From Stenotrophomonas maltophilia R551-3 (GTDB taxonomy: Bacteria; Pseudomonadota; Gammaproteobacteria; Xanthomonadales; Xanthomonadaceae): a stretch of 64,000 nucleotides of DNA. Location: assembly GCF_000020665.1 (NCBI RefSeq), contig NC_011071.1:124001-188000 (forward strand), read 5' to 3'. Both the position numbers and the translations under genes were made by a program. Of this stretch, positions 8,476 to 20,000 are shown piece by piece (position 1 is the first letter of the stretch; each line of letters begins with the position of its first letter). Under the pieces are notes generated by a model. That model saw only the letters and a program-made list of their open reading frames with translations. It was not told the DNA's origin and did no database searches.

Positions 8476-9885
8476 ATGTCCGTGGAAAACGTTGAGAAGC
8501 TGATCAAGGACAACCAGATCGAGTTCGTCGACCTGCGCTTTGTCGACATGCGTGGTGTCGAGCAGCACGTGACCTTCCCGGTCAGCATCGTCGAGCCGTC
8601 GCTGTTCGAAGAAGGCAAGATGTTCGATGGCAGCTCGATCGCCGGCTGGAAGGGCATCGCCGAATCGGACATGGTGCTGCTGCCGGATACCGCCAGCGCC
8701 TACGTCGACCCGTTCTACGCCGATCCGACCATCGTGATCAGCTGCGACATCCTCGATCCGGCCACCATGCAGCCGTATGGCCGTTGCCCGCGCGGCATCG
8801 CCAAGCGGGCCGAGGCCTACCTGAAGTCCTCCGGCATCGCCGAAACCGCGTTCTTCGGCCCGGAGCCGGAATTCTTCATCTTCGATTCGGTCCGCTTCGC
8901 CAATGAAATGGGCCACACCTTCTTCCAGGTCGATTCGGAAGAAGCGGCGTGGAACAGCGGCGCCAAGTACGACGGCGCCAACAGCGGCTACCGTCCGGGC
9001 GTGAAGGGCGGTTACTTCCCGGTGCCGCCGACCGACACCCTGCACGACCTGCGCGCCGAGATGTGCAAGACCCTGGAACAGGTCGGCATCGAAGTGGAAG
9101 TGCAGCACCACGAAGTGGCCACCGCCGGCCAGTGCGAGATTGGCACCAAGTTCAGCACCCTGGTGCAGAAGGCCGACGAACTGCTGCGCATGAAGTACGT
9201 GATCAAGAACGTCGCGCACCGCAACGGCAAGACCGTCACCTTCATGCCCAAGCCGATCGTCGGCGACAACGGCAGCGGCATGCACGTGCACCAGTCGCTG
9301 TCCAAGGGCGGCACCAACCTGTTCTCCGGCGACGGCTACGGCGGCCTGAGCCAGCTGGCGCTGTGGTACATCGGCGGCATCTTCAAGCATGCCAAGGCCA
9401 TCAATGCCTTCGCCAACTCGGGCACCAACAGCTACAAGCGCCTGGTGCCGGGCTACGAAGCACCGGTGATGCTGGCCTACTCGGCCCGCAACCGTTCGGC
9501 TTCGTGCCGCATTCCGTGGGTGTCCAACCCGAAGGCACGCCGCATCGAAATGCGCTTCCCGGATCCGATCCAGTCCGGCTACCTCACCTTCACCGCGCTG
9601 ATGATGGCCGGCCTGGACGGCATCAAGAACCAGATCGACCCGGGCGCACCGAGCGACAAGGACCTGTACGACCTGCCGCCGGAAGAAGAGAAGCTGATCC
9701 CGCAGGTCTGCTCCTCGCTGGACCAGGCGCTGGAAGCGCTGGACAAGGACCGTGAGTTCCTGAAGGCCGGCGGCGTGATGAGCGATGACTTCATCGACGG
9801 CTACATCGCGCTGAAGATGCAGGAAGTGACCAAGTTCCGCGCGGCCACCCACCCGCTGGAATATCAGCTGTACTACGCCAGCTGA
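8476..9885 (+). CDS. glnA: Type I glutamine synthetase
   Basis: A 469-residue GSI enzyme that makes glutamine from glutamate, ammonia and ATP as the first step of ammonia assimilation. ATG 8476 is supported by GAGGTCG upstream and by the conserved [13 protein letters not shown] opening. Diagnostic blocks include [30 protein letters not shown] (ATP and glutamate site) and NRSASCRIP. Tyr398 in [10 protein letters not shown] is the expected adenylylation site, so activity should be controlled by GlnE as in GSI-beta enzymes. The upstream sigma-54 promoter and NtrC sites imply induction under nitrogen limitation. glnK and amtB follow. Confidence 0.98.
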   Translation: MSVENVEKLIKDNQIEFVDLRFVDMRGVEQHVTFPVSIVEPSLFEEGKMFDGSSIAGWKGIAESDMVLLPDTASAYVDPFYADPTIVISCDILDPATMQPYGRCPRGIAKRAEAYLKSSGIAETAFFGPEPEFFIFDSVRFANEMGHTFFQVDSEEAAWNSGAKYDGANSGYRPGVKGGYFPVPPTDTLHDLRAEMCKTLEQVGIEVEVQHHEVATAGQCEIGTKFSTLVQKADELLRMKYVIKNVAHRNGKTVTFMPKPIVGDNGSGMHVHQSLSKGGTNLFSGDGYGGLSQLALWYIGGIFKHAKAINAFANSGTNSYKRLVPGYEAPVMLAYSARNRSASCRIPWVSNPKARRIEMRFPDPIQSGYLTFTALMMAGLDGIKNQIDPGAPSDKDLYDLPPEEEKLIPQVCSSLDQALEALDKDREFLKAGGVMSDDFIDGYIALKMQEVTKFRAATHPLEYQLYYAS

Positions 9886-9913
9886 TCGGGCGGCTGGGGA
9901 GCCGTCGTTGCAC

Positions 9914-10493
<580 letters not shown>

Positions 10494-10514
10494 CCCCCTT
10501 CCGGAGACTCCCCC

Positions 10515-11945
10515 ATGAAGATGCGCCTTCTCACCGGGTGGCAAGCCCGGTTCCATCTGGTGTGCCTGTTGATGCTGCTCAGTGCGCTGGCTGCTGGCGC
10601 CTGGCCGGGAACTGCCCATGCGCAGGCCCAGGTGTCGCCGCTGCCGAGCGAAAGCGTGGCGGTTGAACCGCTGCAGGAACCGGTCGCCGCGGCGGCCGCA
10701 CCTGCCGTCGCCGAAGCCGCCGCTGCCTACGACCATGGCGACGTGGCCTGGATGCTGACCTCTACCCTGCTGGTACTGCTGATGGTGGTGCCGGGCCTGG
10801 CGTTGTTCTATGGCGGCCTGGTGCGTTCGAAGAACGTGCTGTCGGTGCTCAGCCAGATCCTGGTGGTGTTCTCGCTGGTACTGCTGCTGTGGGTGGCCTA
10901 TGGCTACAGCGCGGTGTTCAGCGCCGGCAATCCGTTCTTCGGTTCGTTCACCGAGTTCGCCTTCCTCAAGGGGTTCACGCCGGAATCGGTGGGCAACACC
11001 CCGATCAAGGGCCTGCCGGACTACCTGTTCGTCGCCTTCCAGTCGACCTTCGCCGGCATCACTACCGCACTGATCGTCGGCGCCTTTGCCGAACGCATCA
11101 AGTTCCGCGCGGTGCTGCTGTTCTCGGCGCTGTGGTTCACCCTCAGCTACATCCCGATGGCGCACATCGTGTGGGGTGGCGGTTACCTCGGTGAAATGGG
11201 CGCGATCGACTTCGCCGGCGGCACCGTGGTCCACATCAATGCCGGTGTTGCCGGCCTGGTCGCCGCGTGGTTCGTCGGCAAGCGGCTGGGCTACGGGCAG
11301 ACCGCGCTGAAGCCGCACAACGTGCCGTTCACCTACATCGGCGCGATGTTGCTGTGGGTCGGCTGGTTCGGCTTCAATGCCGGCTCCGCTGCTGCGGCCG
11401 ATACCGTCGCCTCGCTGGCCTTCCTCAACACCGTGCTGGCCACCGCCGCTGCGGTGCTTGGCTGGACGCTGGTGGAAGCGATCAGCAAGGGCAAGCCGTC
11501 GGCACTGGGCGCCGCCTCGGGTGCGGTGGCCGGTCTGGTCGGCATCACCCCGGCCTGCGGCACCGTCGGCCCGCTCGGCGCGATCATCATCGGCTTCGTC
11601 GCCGGCGTGGTCTGCGTGTGGGGCGTGACCGGTTTGAAGCGCCTGCTGAAGGTGGACGACACCGCCGACGTGTTCGGTGTGCATGGTGTCGGCGGCATCG
11701 TCGGCGCGATTCTCACCGGCGTGTTCAGTGCACAGTCGCTGGGCGGCACCAAAGCCGATCTGGATATCGCGCATCAGGTGTGGGTGCAGGTGGTCAGTGT
11801 TGGCCTGACGGTGGTCTGGTCGGCAGTGGTGACCACGCTGATCCTGCTGGTGGTGCGCAGCGTGGTCGGCCTGCGCGTGACCGAGGAAGCCGAGCGCACC
11901 GGCCTGGATGTGACTTCGCACGGCGAGTCCGCGTACGAGGCCTGA
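10515..11945 (+). CDS. amtB: Ammonium transporter
   Basis: A 476-residue channel of the Amt/Rh family with a cleavable signal peptide (predicted cut after Ala36 of the PGTAHA stretch), an Ala-rich linker, then about eleven membrane helices. The conserved twin-His pore is represented by GGTVVHINAGVAG and GVHGVGGIVGAI, and AGITTALIVGAFAER is typical of helix III-IV. It conducts ammonium or ammonia into the cell and is gated by GlnK, encoded immediately upstream. A GGAGA ribosome site precedes ATG 10515. Confidence 0.96.
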   Translation: MKMRLLTGWQARFHLVCLLMLLSALAAGAWPGTAHAQAQVSPLPSESVAVEPLQEPVAAAAAPAVAEAAAAYDHGDVAWMLTSTLLVLLMVVPGLALFYGGLVRSKNVLSVLSQILVVFSLVLLLWVAYGYSAVFSAGNPFFGSFTEFAFLKGFTPESVGNTPIKGLPDYLFVAFQSTFAGITTALIVGAFAERIKFRAVLLFSALWFTLSYIPMAHIVWGGGYLGEMGAIDFAGGTVVHINAGVAGLVAAWFVGKRLGYGQTALKPHNVPFTYIGAMLLWVGWFGFNAGSAAAADTVASLAFLNTVLATAAAVLGWTLVEAISKGKPSALGAASGAVAGLVGITPACGTVGPLGAIIIGFVAGVVCVWGVTGLKRLLKVDDTADVFGVHGVGGIVGAILTGVFSAQSLGGTKADLDIAHQVWVQVVSVGLTVVWSAVVTTLILLVVRSVVGLRVTEEAERTGLDVTSHGESAYEA

Positions 11946-11969
11946 TCGGGTTCACGGTTTCGCGGACGT

Positions 11970-12001
11970 CCCGCCACTGCTGCGCCGCACGCAGTGGCGG
12001 G
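11970..12001. terminator. Strong hairpin after amtB
   Basis: An 11-base perfect stem (CCCGCCACTGC/GCAGTGGCGGG) with a 10-base loop lies 25 bases after amtB. No T-run follows, so factor-independent termination is not certain. A second hairpin (TGCCAGCG/CGCTGGCA, 12027-12052) follows. The rest of the 295-base gap up to 12240 shows no clear promoter. Confidence 0.5.
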
Positions 12002-12240
12002 CGGCCACCACCGGCGGCCCCAGTGCTGCCAGCGTTGGCCGGCACGCTGGCAGACCCGGGACAGATTCCGGGCGCTGCCAGCCAGCGGAAGGCTCTCCGT
12101 CGGACATCACACTTTGCCTGGGAAGCCCTGGCCCGCGCGGCGTGCCGGCCCTGTCGCCTGCCATGCGATTCCCTTAAAGTGCTGCCTCTTCCAGCCGAAT
12201 ATTGGTCGGACTGGCAGCCATCCGCAGGGAAGAAAGCATC

Positions 12241-13965
12241 GTGGAACAGGGACGTAATGTACGCAGCCGCGCGTTGCAGTGGCGGTTGTCCGTGGCTGTG
12301 GCACTGGCCATGGCCGGTTTCCAGGCACCGGCCTGGGCGCAGGTGGTGTCACCGGAGCAGGAGTTGCTGCGGCAGCAGGAGCGCGAGCGCGCGCTGCGGG
12401 AACAACAGGAATCCACGCCGGATGTCCGGCTGCAGCCGGCCACCGAAGACCTCGGCCATCTGCCGGCTGACGAATCACCCTGCTTCACCATCAACAGCAT
12501 CGTGCTGCAGGGCGATCTGGCCGAACGCTTCCGTTGGGCACTGGCGGCAGCCGATCCGCGCAGCGACCCCGCAACCGGGCGCTGTCTGGGTACTGCCGGC
12601 GTGGACATCGTGATGAAGCGCGTGCAGAACGCGATCATCGAACGCGGTTACGTCACCACGCGCATTCTCGCCGCGCCCCAGGACCTGAAGACCGGCATCC
12701 TGACGCTCACGGTCGTGCCGGGACGCGTCAATGCCATCCGTTTCGCCGACGGCGAAGGCCGTACCCCCGCCCTCTGGAACGCGGTGCGGGTGGCACGCGG
12801 CGAAGTACTGAACCTGCGTGACATCGAGCAGGCGCTGGAAAACCTGCAGCGCGTGCCGACCGCGACAGTGGACATCCAGATCGCGCCCCCGGCCGACGGC
12901 GCGGCAGCCAAGCCGGGCGAGAGCGACCTGGTGATCAGCTGGCAGCAGGCGCGCCTGGTACGGGTCAACCTGACACTGGACGATGCCGGGAGCCAGTCCA
13001 CCGGCAAGATGCAGGCGGGTACCACAGTGTCGGTGGACAACGCGGCCGGTCTCAGCGATCTGTTCTACATCAACGTGGGCAAATCGGTACTCAACGGCAG
13101 TGAGCGTGGCACCGACAGCTGGGCGGTGCATTACAGCGTGCCGCTGGGCGGATGGTTGCTGGGCGCCAACGCCAGCAACTTCGACTATGAGCAGACCGTT
13201 GCCGGCGCATTCGAGAACTACGTCTACAGTGGCTCCAGCCGCAACGCCGAGCTGCGCCTGACGCGCATGCTGTTCCGCAACGCGCGCGCCAAGACCAGCA
13301 TGTACGCGCGCGGCTGGTACCGCGAATCGGACAACTTCATCAACGATACCGAGATCGAAGTGCAGCGCCGCCGCATGGCGGGCTGGGAGCTGGGCCTGGG
13401 CCACCGTCACTTCATCGGCAAGGCGACCCTGGATGTGAACCTGGCGTACCGCAAGGGTACCGGCGCCTTCAACGCGCTGCGTGCGCCGGAAGAGGCCTTT
13501 GGCGAAGGTACGGCGCATGGCCGCATCTATACCGCGGACGCGCAGTTGCTGCTGCCCTTGCAGTGGGGCAAGCAGAGCCTGCGCTACGTCGGCAGCTGGC
13601 GCGCGCAGTGGAACCGCTCGCCGCTGGTGCCGCAGGATCGGTTCTCGATTGGTGGCCGCTACACCGTGCGGGGCTTTGATGGCGAAATGTCGCTGACCGG
13701 TGAACGTGGCTGGTTGCTGCGCAATGAAGTGGGCGTGCCCCTGGGCAGTGGCGTGGAAGCCTACGTCGCCGTTGATCACGGGCGTGTCGCCGGCCCGTCC
13801 ACGGCCCGGCTGCTGGGCGACCGGCTTACCGGTACCGCACTCGGACTTCGCGGCGGCACCCGCCATGTCAACTGGGACGCCTTTGTCGGCAGCCCGTTGT
13901 CCAGGCCGCGCGGTTTCCAGACCGCCTACACCACGTTTGGAATGAACCTGGGCATCTCGTTCTGA
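12241..13965 (+). CDS. cdiB: Two-partner secretion transporter, ShlB/FhaC/HecB (CdiB) family
   Basis: I place the start at GTG 12241, which gives a well-formed signal peptide (predicted cut after AWA, residue 33) and a 574-residue protein; a TTG at 12202 is the alternative. After a Gln/Glu/Arg-rich helix (about 38-55) come two POTRA-like regions (about 75-235), then a 16-stranded barrel region. VRGF at 476-479 is the conserved loop-6 motif that plugs FhaC. The outer-membrane protein exports the large effector encoded 106 bases downstream. Its position before cdiA follows the E. coli-type B-A-I order. Confidence 0.92.
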   Translation: MEQGRNVRSRALQWRLSVAVALAMAGFQAPAWAQVVSPEQELLRQQERERALREQQESTPDVRLQPATEDLGHLPADESPCFTINSIVLQGDLAERFRWALAAADPRSDPATGRCLGTAGVDIVMKRVQNAIIERGYVTTRILAAPQDLKTGILTLTVVPGRVNAIRFADGEGRTPALWNAVRVARGEVLNLRDIEQALENLQRVPTATVDIQIAPPADGAAAKPGESDLVISWQQARLVRVNLTLDDAGSQSTGKMQAGTTVSVDNAAGLSDLFYINVGKSVLNGSERGTDSWAVHYSVPLGGWLLGANASNFDYEQTVAGAFENYVYSGSSRNAELRLTRMLFRNARAKTSMYARGWYRESDNFINDTEIEVQRRRMAGWELGLGHRHFIGKATLDVNLAYRKGTGAFNALRAPEEAFGEGTAHGRIYTADAQLLLPLQWGKQSLRYVGSWRAQWNRSPLVPQDRFSIGGRYTVRGFDGEMSLTGERGWLLRNEVGVPLGSGVEAYVAVDHGRVAGPSTARLLGDRLTGTALGLRGGTRHVNWDAFVGSPLSRPRGFQTAYTTFGMNLGISF

Positions 13966-14071
13966 CGCCTGCATACAGCTGGCCCGCGCTGTTCCCGGCG
14001 CGGCCAGCACGATGCGGTAACGCGCAGACCGCTGCGCGCACAACCCAACAGCACCGAAAGGAATCAGCGCC

Positions 14072-17000
14072 GTGAACAAAGTCTACCGTCTGGTCTTCAA
14101 CCGTACGCTCGGGGTCATGCAGGTGGCGTCCGAGCTGGTCAACGCCGCCCGCGGTGGTGCCGACAGTCGAGAGGGCCATGCGGTCGGCACCCTGCGTCCG
14201 ATCAGTTTCGCGCTGTGGCTGGTGCTGGGATGGGTGGGGCTGGTGCAGCCGTTGTCGGCGCAGCAGGCGCCGGCCGACCCGGGCCGTATTGCCGCCGATC
14301 CCGGCGCACCGGCAAACCAGCGCCCGACGGTGATCACCTCGGCCAATGGCACGCCGCAGGTGAATATCACCACGCCCAGCGCTGGCGGCGTGTCGCGCAA
14401 TTCCTACCAGCAGTTCGATGTCGGCCAGCAGGGCGTCATCCTCAACAACTCGCGCGGCGACGTGCAGACCCAGCTGGGCGGCTGGGTACAGGGCAATCCG
14501 TGGCTGGCCACCGGCACCGCCCGGGTCATCCTCAACGAGGTCAACAGCAGCAATCCCAGCCATCTCAATGGCTACGTGGAAGTTGCCGGTACCCGCGCGC
14601 AGGTGGTCATCGCCAACCCGGCCGGGATCCAGGTCAATGGCGCGGGCTTCCTCAACGCCAGCCGGGTGACCCTGACCACCGGCACGCCGATCGTCAGCAA
14701 TGGCGTGCTGGAAGGCTATCGCGTGGAAGGCGGCAGCATCGGCGTCGGTGGCACGGGCCTGGATACCAGCCGCGCCGACTACACCGACATCATCACCCGC
14801 TCGCTGCAGGTCAATGCCGGCATCTGGGCCAACCAGCTGCAGGCCAGCCTGGGCAGCAACGTGGTCAGTGCCGACCACAGCAGCGTGCAGCAGCAGAAGC
14901 CCACGTCCGCCGCGCCCACCTTCGCGCTGGATGTGGGCGCGCTGGGCGGCATGTATGCCAACCGCATCTGGCTGGTCGGCAACGAACATGGCGTGGGCGT
15001 AAGCAATGCCGGCAAGATCGGTGCCCAGGCCGGCGAGCTGGTGGTCACCGCCGACGGCCGGCTGCAGAACACCGGCGCGATGCATGCGCAGCAGGACCTG
15101 CGTATCGACGCCAGCGCGGGCATCGCCAATGCCGGCACGCTCAGTGCCGAGCGCGAGCTGCGCGTGCAGACCCCGGCAGATGTCGACAATAGTGGCGGCA
15201 CGCTCAATGCGCGACGCATCGAAGTGAATGCCGATGCGCTGCGCAACCGCGGCGGCAGCATCGAACAGCTTGGAACGCAGGCGCTGCAGCTGCAGGCCGC
15301 CGACCTCAGCAACCTGCAGGGCCGTATCGGCACCGTGTCCAGTGTTTCGCCAGGCACCGGCACCGGCGGCACCGGCACCCCGCCGGGTACGGGTACGCCA
15401 GGCACGGGTACGCCAGGTACCGGCACTCCGGGCACGGGTACCCCGGGCACTGGCACTCCCGGCACCGGCGGCGGCACCCTGCCGGTCACACCACTTCCGC
15501 CGCTGGCGGCCGGCGTGCTCAACATCGTAGGAACGCTGGGCAACGATGGCGGCCGCATCGAAGCCAGTGGCGACCTGCAGCTCAGCGCCCGCAACAGCCT
15601 GGACAACAGCGACGGCACGCTGGGGGTAAGCACCCTGCTGGTGCAGGGACAGGCGCTGCGCAACATGCGCGGCACCTTGCAGGTCCAGGGCGCGGCCAGC
15701 GCACAGGTGCAGCAGCTGGACAACAGTGGCGGCCGCATGACCTTCGCCCGTGGCTTCGAGCTGCAGGCGCAATCGGCAATCAATCGTGGCGGCAGCCTCG
15801 CCCACGGTGGCAGTGCCGGCACGATCTGGACGATCGGCCAGCTCGACAACAGCGAGGGCAGCATCTCCAGCAATGCCACGCGGCTCGGCCTCGACATCGG
15901 CACCCTGGTCAACACCCGGGGCAGCATCAACCACGCCGGCAGCGAGGGCCTGCTGCTGCGTGCGGAGGTACTGGATGGCGTGCAGGGCAGCATTGCCACC
16001 GCCGGCGCGGCAGACCTGCTGCTGGGCCGCGCCGACCACCGCGGTGCGCAGCTGATCGCCCGCCAGCTCGGCCTGAGCGCACAGGACTTCGACAACCGCG
16101 GCGGCCGCGTGCTGTCCACGGGGCTGCAGGCCAGCACGCTCAACGTCCGCAATCACCTGGACAACAGCGACGGTGGCCTGCTGGCCAGCAATGCCGACCT
16201 GCAGATCGATGCAGCGTCCTTCGGCAATGCCGGCGGCACCGTGCAGCAGGCGGGCACCGGCAACCTGCGCGTCACCACCGCCAACCTGCAGGGCCAGGGC
16301 GGCACCGTTCTCAGCAACGGCACGCTGCAGCTGCACGGCGACACCCTGAATCTGCGCAATGGCACCACCGCCGCGCAGCGCATCGATGTGCGCGCCGGAG
16401 ACCTGACCACCGCCGGCGGCACGCTGACCTCGACCGGCGGCGATGCGCTGCAGCTGCAGGTATCGCGCACCCTGGACAACAGCGGCGGCACCGTGGGCGC
16501 CAATGGTGCGCTGGACATCAACAGCGGCATCCTCATCAACGACGGCGGCAAGCTGATCGCCGCAGGCACCGGCACCAGCCGCATCCACGCCAGCCAGCGG
16601 CTGCAGAACCAGCGCGGCCTGCTGTCCGGCAATGGCGATCTGGATATCAAGACCGATGGCCTGCTGAACGAGAGCGGCAGCATCGACCATGCCGGCACCG
16701 GCACGCTGCAGATCGACGCGACCACCGTGCAGGGAGCTGCTGGCAGCATCGCCAGCAATGGCCTGCTGCAGTTGAGCGGGCAGCAGCTGGACCTGCAGAA
16801 GGGCACCACCCGCGCCCGCGAGGTGCAGATCACGGCCACCGGCCTGGACACCAGCGGCGGCAGCCTGTTGTCACTGGGCAACAACGCGATGCAGCTGCAG
16901 GTGCAGGGCCGGCTGCGCAACGACGGCGGCAGCATCAGCGCCAATGGCGCGCAGCAGATCCAGGCGGGTGCGCTGTCCAACCGCGGCGGTGCGCTCAATT

Positions 17001-20000
17001 CGGCGGGAACGGCGGCTTCGCAGATCCGGGTCGACGGCACGCTCGACAACAGTGGCGGCAGCATCGCCAGCAATGCCGCCCACCTGCAGCTGAAGAGCGG
17101 CGCGCTGGTCAATGCCGGCGGTACGCTCAGCCATGCGGGCAGCGACGGCCTGATCATCGACAGCGGGCGTCTGGACGGAGCAAAGGGGCAGATCGCCACT
17201 GCCGGCGCCCTGCAGCTCACTGCGGCCGAGGTCGATCACCAGGGAGCGTCGCTGGCTGCCGCGCAGCTGGACATCACGGCGACCGGGTTCGACAACCGCG
17301 GCGGGCGCATCATCGCCACCGGTACCGGCGGCAATACGCTGCGCGTGCAGGGCACGCTGGACAACGGCAATGGCGGCACCCTCGCCAGCAATGGCAACCT
17401 GGATATCCACGCGCGTACCTTCGGCAATGCCGGCGGAACCGTGCAGCAGGCCGGGTCCGGCAGCCTGGTCATCACCACGCAGGACCTGACCGGCGCCGGT
17501 GGCACCCTGCTCAGCAACGGTTCGCTGGAGCTGCAGGGCGACACCCTCGATCTGCGCAACGGCACCACCACCGCGCAGCGCATCAGCATTGACGGCGACA
17601 CCGTGACCACCGCCGGTGGCCAGCTGAGTGCGCTTGGCACCCAAGCGCTCCAGCTGCAGGCCCGCAGCCTGCTCGACAATACCGGCGGAACGCTGGGCAG
17701 CAATGGGGCCGTCGATGTGCACGCAGGCCGCTTCGTCAACGACCATGGCAAGTTGATTGCCGCCGGTGATGCTGCATCCGCAATCCGCGCCGCGCAGCTG
17801 GAGAACCACAGCGGCTCGATCTCCGCCAACGGCAACCTGCGCATCGAGGCGCAAACGCTGTCGGGCCAGAGCGGCAGCATCGGTGCCGCCCGCGCGCTGT
17901 CACTGCAGGGCGGGTCATTGGATCTCCGCGGCGGCAGCGTGGCGGCCGAGCAGCTCGATATCGTGGCCGACAGCCTGGACAACAGCGCAGGCGCGCTGCG
18001 CGCAACCGGCAGCGGGACGCTGGCACTGCAGGTGAGCGGCCGCTTGGCCAATGACGCGGGCACCATCGCCAGCAACGGTGCGCAGCGCATCGAAGCCGGC
18101 GAACTCTCCAACCGTGGTGGCACGCTCAGTTCGGCGGGCAGCGCCACGACCGAACTGCACGTAGCGGGCCTGTTCGACAACAGCAACGGCGTGCTCGCCA
18201 GCAACGGCGCCGCGCTGAAGATCGATGCCGGCCACATGGCCAACGTGAAGGGCACGCTCAGCCACGCCGGCACTCAGGGCCTGCTGCTGCGCACCGGGCA
18301 ACTGGACGGCCAGGGCGGCAGCATCGCCAGCGCAGGCGGCATCACCCTGCAGGCGGGCAGCGTGGACCATCGCGGTGCCACCCTGCAGGCCGAGCGCATC
18401 GCGCTGGACGCACAGTCCTTCGACAACCGCGCCGGCAAGGTCATCGCGACCGGTGCCGAGAGCAGCACGATCAACGTGGTCGGCACGCTGGACAACGGCG
18501 AGGGCGGCCTGCTGGCCAGCAATGGCGACCTCAGCATCCAGGCGGCGGTGTTCGGCAATGCCGGTGGCACCGTGCAGCACGCCGGTGAAGGCGTGCTGTC
18601 GATCGACGCCGGAACGCTCAACGGCACCGGCGGCACTCTGGTCAGCAATGGCAGCCTGTTGCTCAAGGGCACCACCACCGACCTGCGCGCGGGTATCACC
18701 TCCGCCAAGCGGATCGAGATAGACACCGGCTCCCTGATCACCGCCGGCGGCACGCTCACCGCGACCGGCAATGACATGCTGCGGCTGAGCGCGCGCGAAC
18801 GGATCGACAACAGCGGCGGTACCGTGTCCAGCAATGGCGCGCTGGACCTGCGCAGTGCCACGCTGGTCAACGCGGGCGGCACGCTGCAGTCGGCGGGTAC
18901 AGCGGCGAGCCAGCTGATCATCGGCCAGGACATCAACAACCGCGGCGGCCGCATCCTGGCCAACGGTGGGCTTGGCATCAGCTCCGGCAGCATCGACAAC
19001 CAGGGCGGCACGCTGCACAGCGCCGCACGGCTGGTGGTAAAGGCCGACGGCCTGCTCGACAACAGCAACAAGGGCGTCATCGCCAGCGGCGCGGGCATGC
19101 AGGTGGCGGCAACTTCGCTGGACAACCGCAGCGGCAGCATCGAGCAGGCCGGTGACGACCTGCTGCAGATCGATGCCACCACGCTGCAGGGCCACGCCGG
19201 CCGCATCGTCAGCAACGGCGAGCTGCAGCTGAAGGGCGAGACCCTGGATCTCAGCGCAGGCACCACCGCCGCGCAGCAGGTCAGCATCGAGGCCGGCCAG
19301 CTGGACAACACGGCCGGTACGCTGAACGCCACCGGCAGCCAGGCGATGTCGCTGCAGGTGCGTGGTGCGCTCGGCAATGACGGCGGCACCATCGCCGCCA
19401 ACGGCGCACAGCAGATCAACGCCGGTTCGCTGTCGAACGCAGGCGGCACCTTGAGTTCGGCAGGGACCTCCGACAGCCGGATCACGGTCACGGGCCGCTT
19501 CAACAACGGCGGTGGCACCCTCGCCAGCAATGCCGGCAACCTGCGCCTGGACGCCGGGCAGCTGGTCAATGCCGCAGGCAGCATCGTCCATGCCGGGAAG
19601 GGCATGCTGACCGTGAAGGCCACCCAGCTGGACGGGGCCGGCGGCAGCATCGCCACGGCAGGCGCACTGCAGCTGGATGCGGTGAGCGTGGACCACCGCG
19701 GTGCCACGCTCAATGCCGATCACTTCACCGTCAACGCCGACCGCTTCGACAATCAGAACGGCAAGCTGCTGGCGACGGGCACGCAGGCCAGCACCGTGCA
19801 GGCCACCACCTCGCTGGACAACGGCGGCAACGGCCTGATCGCCAGCAATGGCGACCTGACCCTGACCAGCGCATTGTTCGGCAATGCCGGCGGTACCGTG
19901 CAGCAGGCCGGTACCGGCACGCTGGCGATCAACGCGCACACCTTGAATGGCCAGGGCGGCAAGCTGCTCAGCAATGGCGCCCTGCAGTTGACCGGTGAAA

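Noticed and set aside
13868..16690. 940-codon leftward open frame across the cdiB-cdiA junction
   Set aside because: Same antisense mirror effect; it overlaps two well-supported genes and contains no recognisable motifs.
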